10,441 nucleotides of DNA from JBBSTY01 sp038235385 (lineage in GTDB: Bacteria > Actinomycetota > Acidimicrobiia > Acidimicrobiales > Acidimicrobilacustridaceae), in assembly GCA_038235385.1 (NCBI GenBank), contig JBBSTY010000141.1, forward strand, positions 1 through 10,441, read 5' to 3'. Below, in pieces: positions 5,410-10,441 of the stretch. Both the position numbers and the translations under genes were made by a program. Position 1 is the first letter of the stretch. Each line of letters starts with the position of its first letter. The notes below the pieces were generated by a model, which was given only the letters and a program-made list of their open reading frames with translations, did no database searches and was not told the origin of the DNA.

Positions 5410-6936
5410 TCATCGGTCGTGCGGATGGTTCGCCGACGGGGGGGGTCGGCCGTCGTTCGGGGTGGCTCGTCGAGCCGGGAACGCCTCGGACGGGTCGAGG
5501 GTGACCGCCCGGTTCCTGCCGGTCACCTTCGCCCGGAGGAGCGATGCATCCGCGAGGTCGACGACCGCGTCGCCGAGGGACGAGTCGGTGGACGCGTACC
5601 CCACGCTGATCGTGATCGCCACGCCGGCGATCGATGCGCCGGCGACCTCGGCTCGGATCCGCTCGGCCGTCGTTGCTGCGATCGCCAGGTCGGCGCCGTC
5701 GAGCACGACCATGAACTCCTCGCCGCCCCAACGACCGACGAGGTCGATCGGACGAACCGCGCCCTGGATCACGGCGGCGACGCCCGCCAGCACCTCGTCG
5801 CCGCGGTGGTGCCCGTGCACGTCGTTGACCGCCTTGAAGTGGTCGACGTCGATCATGAGCACCGACCACGGCGTGGCGCCGGCCGGACGATCCACCAGCA
5901 CCGCCAGCAGATCATCGGTCGATCGTCGGTTCGCCAGGCCGGTGAGCACGTCATGGCGCGCCCGCCGATGCTCGCGGTCGCGCTGGCGGATGATGGCGCT
6001 CAACATCACGATGCTGGCCACCCCCACGGCCACGAAGCCCCCGAACAGCAGCCACGGGATCCACCGCCCCTGCTCGGCCGGGGCGTACATCGCGGCCGTC
6101 GGCAGGACCCGCACGATCCTCCACGGCGCGCCGGCGACGGGCAACGAACTGAAGAACCGGTCCCCGTCGTCGGTCGTGAACGTCCCCCGTTGCTGTCCGG
6201 CCGAGGCCGACGCGAGCTCGGGATCCTCGGCCTGGAGGTCCGTGGCGGTCGCGGCGTCGCTCGACGCGATGATGGTGCCGGCGTCGTCCACCAGGTACAA
6301 GGCCTCGCCGGCCACCACGGTTCCGTTCAGGAGGTACGGCCCCAGCGGTGTGTCGTTGACCGCGTAGCCGGCGCGGTACACACGGCGGCCGTCGCCGGCC
6401 GCGAACGGCACTGCGACGTCGACGATCGGCGCGCCGTCGGCCGACGACGGGATCACTCCGGAGACCGTGGCCTCACCGCCGACGGCCCGATCCAGGTGGT
6501 CGTCGCTCACGGCGAGGTCCTCACCGAACGCCGCCGAGCCCGAAGGAACCGCCTGTAGGACCCGACCCTCACCGTCGAGCAGGGCGCCGGTCCGAAACCG
6601 CATCATCTCGTTGACCAGCGCGAGCTCCTCGGCGCTCGTCGCGGGTGCCGCGAGCGCGAGATCCGCGTGCGACCGCATCGTCGCCTGGAGATCATCGATG
6701 TACGCCTCGATGAAGTGCTGGGTGACCACGGTGCGCTGAACCGCCCGTTCCTCGAGGCTCTGGCGACCACTGCGCTCGGACCGGAGGATCACCGTGGCGA
6801 ACGCGACCAGCAGCACCAGCGCCACCGTGGCGACGCCGGCCACGAGCAACCGGTGCGGCGCCCGCTCGAGGCTCGCGTTCAGGCGCGAAGGGTCCTGTTC
6901 GTCGGAGGTGCGCCTGCCGGTTGGATCGGTTCCCAC
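5410..6936 (-). CDS. membrane sensor diguanylate cyclase (Cache-like sensor plus GGDEF)
   Basis: Would make cyclic di-GMP from two GTP in response to an external cue; 508 aa from the GTG. Layout: cytoplasmic tail 1-29, membrane helix 30-51, outer sensor about 52-291, second helix 292-316, GGDEF domain about 325-480. The sensor has a long N-terminal helix (58-95) and a beta-rich part with YLVDDAGTIIASS (214-226), as in dCache/CHASE sensors. The GGDEF domain starts with HDVLTGLANRRS, has DVDHFKAVND (363-372) with its metal-binding Asp, and an intact active loop GGEEF (404-408). R395 and D398 form the RxxD inhibitory site five residues before the loop, so product inhibition is likely. The final helix motif reads ADASLLRAKVTGRNR, with Leu where Tyr is usual. 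The frame stays open far upstream, but that part is antisense to the regulator. The GTG at 6936 is chosen because it is the last plausible start before the first helix; it lacks a ribosome site. Confidence 0.88.
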   Translation of the reverse strand: MGTDPTGRRTSDEQDPSRLNASLERAPHRLLVAGVATVALVLLVAFATVILRSERSGRQSLEERAVQRTVVTQHFIEAYIDDLQATMRSHADLALAAPATSAEELALVNEMMRFRTGALLDGEGRVLQAVPSGSAAFGEDLAVSDDHLDRAVGGEATVSGVIPSSADGAPIVDVAVPFAAGDGRRVYRAGYAVNDTPLGPYLLNGTVVAGEALYLVDDAGTIIASSDAATATDLQAEDPELASASAGQQRGTFTTDDGDRFFSSLPVAGAPWRIVRVLPTAAMYAPAEQGRWIPWLLFGGFVAVGVASIVMLSAIIRQRDREHRRARHDVLTGLANRRSTDDLLAVLVDRPAGATPWSVLMIDVDHFKAVNDVHGHHRGDEVLAGVAAVIQGAVRPIDLVGRWGGEEFMVVLDGADLAIAATTAERIRAEVAGASIAGVAITISVGYASTDSSLGDAVVDLADASLLRAKVTGRNRAVTLDPSEAFPARRATPNDGRPPPSANHPHDR

Positions 6937-6942
6937 CTCTGG

Positions 6943-6948
6943 ATCATC
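6943..6948 (-). promoter_or_regulatory. possible -10 box for a leaderless cyclase mRNA
   Basis: The minus strand reads GATGAT, matching 4 of 6 positions of TATAAT, and ends 6 bases before the GTG at 6936. With no Shine-Dalgarno sequence, a transcript starting at or next to the GTG is plausible. No matching -35 box is seen. Confidence 0.25.
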
Positions 6949-6962
6949 GGCACGGGCCGTGA

Positions 6963-6989
6963 CCCATCCATGGGCCGAATCGCCCGAAT
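6963..6989. promoter_or_regulatory. palindrome and direct repeats in the divergent control region
   Basis: CCCAT (6963-6967) and ATGGG (6970-6974) form an inverted repeat with a 2-base spacer. Right after it, CCGAAT occurs twice (6975-6980 and 6984-6989) at a 9-base period. SARP regulators bind short direct repeats, usually at about 11-base spacing, so an autoregulatory site is conceivable. The match to known spacing is poor and the repeats are short. Confidence 0.25.
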
Positions 6990-7030
6990 GGACCGCCGCA
7001 CCGGCGAGCGGGGCGGCCGAGCCATCGAAG

Positions 7031-7036
7031 TAGGCT
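7031..7036 (+). promoter_or_regulatory. probable -10 box for a leaderless regulator mRNA
   Basis: TAGGCT fits the actinobacterial TAnnnT pattern and ends 8 bases before the ATG at 7045. The start codon also lacks a Shine-Dalgarno sequence. That distance is what is expected when transcription begins at the A of the ATG. There is no good -35 at 17-18 bases, so the box alone is modest evidence. Confidence 0.4.
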
Positions 7037-7044
7037 GCACGGCG

Positions 7045-10000
7045 ATGCGTGTTCGTCTTCTCGGTCGGCCCGCGATCGACGGGACGCACCGACCGGTCGA
7101 CCTCCGGGGGCCCCGACAGGCGGGCCTGCTGGCGCTGCTCGCCACCGAGGTCGGCCAGGTCGTGCGCACCACGCGCATCGAGGACGAGCTGTGGGATGGG
7201 CAGATCGTCAGCGAGTCCGCCGTCCGGGTGACCATCAACCGGCTCCGCGCCCGGTTCCTCGCCGACGGCGGCCCCGACCCGATCGCGTCGCACCCCCACG
7301 GCTACGCCCTCGATCTCGACCCGGCCGACGTCGACCTCAACCGGTTCACGACCGACGCCCGAGCGGTCAGCGAGCTCCGCTCGAAGGGGCGCGCCGCCGA
7401 CGCGGTCCGGCGGGCCGACGCCGCCGAGGCCTGGTGGCGTGGACCTGCCTTCGATGGCGTGGCCGATCTCCCCACGCTCGTGGCCGAGCGGGCCCGTCTC
7501 GACGCCGTGCACGAGGATCTGTGGCAGCAACGGGCCGCTGCGCTGATCGAGATCGGCGAGCTCGACGAGGCGCTGGACCAGCTCGAGCGACTGGTGGCGG
7601 CGGCGCCGTACCGGGAGACCGCCTGGAGCCTGCAGCTCTACGCCCTGGCGCGGTCCGGCCGGCGCGACGAGGCGGCCCGACGGTACCGCCAGCTCGTCGA
7701 TCTCCTCGACACCGACCTGCGGATCACGCCGGCGCCCGCGACGGTCTCGCTGGCCGGGGCGATCCGGTCCGGCGACGCCGATCCGGCCGTCGGCCGGGCT
7801 CTCCTCACGCCGCCGCCTTCCCCGACCTCGACGAGACGAGCGACCACGGGTGGGCCCGCCCGTTCGGACGCCGCCCACCGGGCGTCGCGCGCTGCTGGCC
7901 CGTTCGTCGGGCGGGGAGCGCTCCTCGACGAGCTCCTCCGCTTCGCGCTCGACCCCGGCGCCGACGTCGGGTCGGTCGCCATCGTCGAAGGTGTCCCGGG
8001 AATCGGCAAGAGCCGGCTGGCCGCCGAGCTCGCCGACCGCGTCGTCGATGCCGGCGGTACGACGTTGACGGGCATCTGCCCGCGCGAGGGGGGGTCGGGT
8101 CTGGCACCGCTCGCCGACATCGTCGGACAGGCCCTCGTCACCGTCGAACCCGATGTCACCCTCGACCTCGAACCGTTGGAATCGCTCGTACCCGGGTCGT
8201 TCCCCGACGCCCGCGCCCCCGATCCCGATCCCGACATCCGCCGCTTGCAGCTGTTCGACGCGGCGCTGCAGGCGCTCTCGCTGGTCGTTCCGGTGCCCGT
8301 GCTGGTCATCGTCGACGACCTCCACTGGATCTCGGTCGACGGCGCCCGGTTCCTGCACCACCTGATGGATCGTTCGTCGGCGCGGTGGCTGCTCCTGTCA
8401 CGCACCGGCGAACACGGGTCGGCGATGACCGAGCTGCTAGCCGACGTCGCCCGCTGGCGGCCGAGCTGGCACGCGCTCGACCCGCTCGGACCCGCCGACG
8501 TGGCCGAGCTCGTCCGCATCGTGGCGCCGGACGCCTCCGAGGCCCAGGAGCGGGTCGTGATCGAGCGCGCCGGCGGCAACCCCGTCTTCGTCACCGAGCT
8601 GCTCCGGCACCTGATGTCGGGCGCAGACGAATCGACGGTGCCGCCGGGGATCGACCAACTCGTTCGGGCGAGCCTCGGCCGGCTCGACCCGGTCGCGGTG
8701 CGGGTGGCCGAGACGCTGGCGATCGCGCAGGACCCGGTTCCGTCCTCGCTGCTCGCCGCCGCCTGCGACCTTCCGGGCGACGAGGTCGATGGCGCGCTGG
8801 CCGCGCTCGCAGCTGCCGGGCTGACGGACGAAACCGCCACCAGCACCGGTCTCTCGCACGATCTCATCGCCGACGCCGTGGGTGCGACGGTCGGGCCGAC
8901 GCGCCGGCTCGCGGTCCACACCGCCGTCGGTCGCGCCCTCGCGACCGGCGACCAGCAGCTCCACGCCGCCGCGCTCGGTCATCTGATGCAGGGTCGCACC
9001 GACGTCGAGCCGCTCGAGCTCGACCGGCTCGCGGCGGTGGCGCTCCGACACCTCAATGAGGGCGCCGCGTTCGAGGAGGCCATCCGCGTCGGCAACGAGT
9101 ACCTCGAGGTCGCCACCCGGACCGGACCGATCACCCGGACCGGACTCGATGCCCGGGTGCAGCTCGCCGCCGCGCTCCTGACCGCCGGACCGTTCGGTCG
9201 CGGCATGGCGCTGCTCGATCAGATCCGCCCGGCGATCCGCCGGTCGGGCGATGCCGAGCTCGCCGCCGATGCCATCCTGGCGCGAGGCACCGCCAACGTC
9301 GCCGACCCCGGTCTCGCCACCCTGGTGCACGAGGCACGGCTGGTGCACGACGCACTGGAGCCGTCGGCGTCCACGCGGCGTTCCCACCTGGCCTGCTGGA
9401 TCGGACACCACCTCGCCCTGCTCGGTCATGACGCCGACGCCCTGGAGATGGTGGCCCTCGCGGCCGACGAGGACCGTTTCGACCCCGACCCAGCCGTTGC
9501 CGCGATGGTCGCCGGCGTGCGCATGCAGATCGCGTCCGGCATCGCCGCCACGCCCCAGGAGTTCCGTGCGGCCTACGCGGACCTGTGCGGGCTCGCCGAG
9601 CGCCTCCCCACGCTCGGCTCCGAGGCATGGCAACGGCTCGTCGCGCTCGATCAGGCGATCCGCGACGGAACCCTCGACGACCACGCAACCGCGATCCACC
9701 GTCTCGCCGACGTCGTCGAGCGCTTCCCCCGGCCGGAGCTGGCCTGGACCGTGCACGCGGCCCGTGCCGCACAGGCGCTCGGCCGCGGCCAGCTCGACCG
9801 AGCCGAGGAGCTCGTCAGCGCCGCGCAGATGGCCGGGGGCGAGCTCCGGGTGGGGTCCTCTGCGGCGGTGTGGATCACCCAGATGTTCCAGCTGCAGTTC
9901 GAACGGGGAGCGGTCGCCACGATGACCCCGTTCCTCTCGTCCCTCGACGAGAACGCCTCCGCCTACCAGTTGACGGCGCGAGCGATCTTCGCACTGGACG

Positions 10001-10441
10001 CCGGCGACCTGGCGCAGGCGATCGACATGGCCACCCGCCTCCGGGAGGACGATCGCGTGCTCGACGGGACCGGCGCCGGTTGGGCACTGCTCGCCTCGCA
10101 GGTGGGCGATCTCGCGCTCGCCACCGCCGACCGCCGGCTCGCCGAGCTGGTCATCGCCGAGCTCACCCCCCACGCCGGCACCGCCCTGTCGACCCACGGG
10201 CTCCTCCACCTCGGTGCCACCGACCGCACCCTCGGACTGGCGTGGGCCACCCTCGACGAGGTCGATCGCGCCATCGACCTGCTCGAGCAGGCGCACACCG
10301 ACGACACGTGGCGCGGCGCTCGGCGATGGGCGGGTCGGGCCGCCCGGGCCGCCGCCGAGCTCCGGCGGGGGGGGGGGGGGCGCCCCGGGCGCGGCCGCCG
10401 GGCGCGGGGGGGCGCCGCGGGGGGGGGACGGGGGGGGGCGG
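7045..10441 (+). CDS. large SARP-type regulator: winged helix, BTAD, STAND ATPase, helical repeats (3' partial)
   Basis: Predicted ATP-dependent transcription regulator. Its frame is open from 7045 to the right edge; about 1107 codons are trustworthy before the G-rich edge at 10367. Residues 1-95 form an OmpR-type winged helix opening with MRVRLLG; the recognition region is near ESAVRVTINRLRARF. Residues 97-240 form the BTAD domain (NRFTTDA to ATVSLAGAI). A Pro/Thr/Ala-rich linker runs to about 284. The AAA_16/STAND module starts at FVGR (287-290), with Walker A GVPGIGKS (316-323), Walker B ending DDLHW (424-428) and the GGNPVFVTEL motif (510-519), then a winged-helix-like segment (about 535-590). 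The rest is all-helical, TPR-like. In this class ATP binding and the repeats gate DNA binding by the N-terminus. In-frame ATGs at 6970 and 6988 are rejected because family proteins begin at MRVRLLG. It diverges from the cyclase across 108 bases. The C-terminus is missing, so any final domain is unknown. Confidence 0.88.
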   Translation, partial: MRVRLLGRPAIDGTHRPVDLRGPRQAGLLALLATEVGQVVRTTRIEDELWDGQIVSESAVRVTINRLRARFLADGGPDPIASHPHGYALDLDPADVDLNRFTTDARAVSELRSKGRAADAVRRADAAEAWWRGPAFDGVADLPTLVAERARLDAVHEDLWQQRAAALIEIGELDEALDQLERLVAAAPYRETAWSLQLYALARSGRRDEAARRYRQLVDLLDTDLRITPAPATVSLAGAIRSGDADPAVGRALLTPPPSPTSTRRATTGGPARSDAAHRASRAAGPFVGRGALLDELLRFALDPGADVGSVAIVEGVPGIGKSRLAAELADRVVDAGGTTLTGICPREGGSGLAPLADIVGQALVTVEPDVTLDLEPLESLVPGSFPDARAPDPDPDIRRLQLFDAALQALSLVVPVPVLVIVDDLHWISVDGARFLHHLMDRSSARWLLLSRTGEHGSAMTELLADVARWRPSWHALDPLGPADVAELVRIVAPDASEAQERVVIERAGGNPVFVTELLRHLMSGADESTVPPGIDQLVRASLGRLDPVAVRVAETLAIAQDPVPSSLLAAACDLPGDEVDGALAALAAAGLTDETATSTGLSHDLIADAVGATVGPTRRLAVHTAVGRALATGDQQLHAAALGHLMQGRTDVEPLELDRLAAVALRHLNEGAAFEEAIRVGNEYLEVATRTGPITRTGLDARVQLAAALLTAGPFGRGMALLDQIRPAIRRSGDAELAADAILARGTANVADPGLATLVHEARLVHDALEPSASTRRSHLACWIGHHLALLGHDADALEMVALAADEDRFDPDPAVAAMVAGVRMQIASGIAATPQEFRAAYADLCGLAERLPTLGSEAWQRLVALDQAIRDGTLDDHATAIHRLADVVERFPRPELAWTVHAARAAQALGRGQLDRAEELVSAAQMAGGELRVGSSAAVWITQMFQLQFERGAVATMTPFLSSLDENASAYQLTARAIFALDAGDLAQAIDMATRLREDDRVLDGTGAGWALLASQVGDLALATADRRLAELVIAELTPHAGTALSTHGLLHLGATDRTLGLAWATLDEVDRAIDLLEQAHTDDTWRGARRWAGRAARAAAELRRGGGGRPGRGRRARGGAAGGGRGGA
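10367..10441. other. low-complexity poly-G contig edge, probable artefact
   Basis: From 10367 there are fourteen G in a row. The remaining sequence to the end is G and C only, except for a single A. The normal codon pattern of the regulator stops abruptly here. The frame stays open only because G/C-only sequence cannot form stop codons. The protein end read from this stretch should be discarded. Confidence 0.8.

Noticed and set aside
4333..6558. Long plus-strand frame of 741 codons
   Set aside because: It is antisense to the ABC ATPase and the diguanylate cyclase, both of which have full catalytic motifs. Composition (Arg, His, Asp, Val) is that of a GC-rich shadow.
6937..8361. Open minus-strand frame extending the cyclase upstream to 8361 (983 codons in all)
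   Set aside because: This part runs antisense to the winged-helix, BTAD and ATPase domains of the plus-strand regulator. Its sequence is low-complexity Arg/Gly/Asp/Val-rich with no domain, typical of shadow frames in high-GC DNA.
7191..9059. Plus-strand frame of 622 codons inside the regulator
   Set aside because: It is out of frame with the winged helix/BTAD/Walker motifs and extremely Arg/Pro-rich.
8437..10296. Long minus-strand frame of 619 codons under the regulator
   Set aside because: The plus-strand frame carries continuous regulator sequence with recognisable motifs. The antisense protein is rich in Gly, Arg and Glu without any family features.
10367..10441. G-rich right end as a telomere or G-quadruplex element
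   Set aside because: No repeating unit is present, and the opposite end shows the same outward poly-G, which points to sequencing artefact.
1..10441. Defence system, CRISPR, transposon, tRNA or rRNA
   Set aside because: I looked for repeat-spacer patterns, transposase motifs, terminal inverted repeats and RNA gene signatures and saw none. All long coding stretches are accounted for by the eight genes listed.

Overview
The window reads as one complete contig, or nearly so, from a high-GC actinobacterium. Coding DNA is strongly GC-rich with G/C in third positions. The gene families fit Actinomycetota: a SARP/BTAD-AAA regulator, a DrrAB-type exporter, a mycothiol-linked type of MBL hydrolase, a class-2 secreted lipase and a DUF6629 membrane protein. 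Acidimicrobiia is my best guess, from overall flavour only; nothing here fixes the class. Both ends decay into G/C homopolymer that reads as poly-G outward on either side, which looks like sequencing or assembly artefact rather than biology.

Layout: seven genes on the minus strand fill roughly 93-6936. In transcription order they are a membrane-bound sensor diguanylate cyclase (5410-6936), an ABC exporter ATPase and its permease overlapping by 4 bases (4258-5340, 3404-4261), a 7-TM DUF6629-type protein 21 bases later (2702-3382), an orphan secreted or anchored protein with a Thr-Pro-rich tail (2005-2625), an MBL-fold hydrolase 39 bases later (1351-1965) and, after 280 bases, a secreted lipase/esterase (93-1070). 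The lipase has its own near-consensus promoter. Facing the cyclase, and divergent from it across 108 bases, is a very large plus-strand regulator (7045 to the right edge). It has a winged helix, a BTAD domain, a STAND-type ATPase and a long helical-repeat tail, and it is cut by the contig end. No stop codon occurs in its frame from 7045 to the last base.

How the genes may work together (inference): the ABC pair, the DUF6629 protein and perhaps the secreted protein form a cell-envelope or export cluster. The sensor cyclase and the STAND regulator are two signalling proteins sharing one control region. The lipase is a separately controlled exported enzyme. Hairpins sit at or inside the 3' ends of two genes (MBL and orphan secreted protein) and in the gap between the cyclase and the exporter. 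They may set transcript boundaries, but none has a clear T-tract.

I saw no tRNA, rRNA, CRISPR array, insertion sequence, attachment site or known defence system. Apart from the 280-base stretch at 1071-1350 (promoter and inverted repeat described), every gap between genes is about 110 bases or less. The least explained items are the orphan secreted protein, the DUF6629-exporter linkage and the divergent cyclase/regulator control region.
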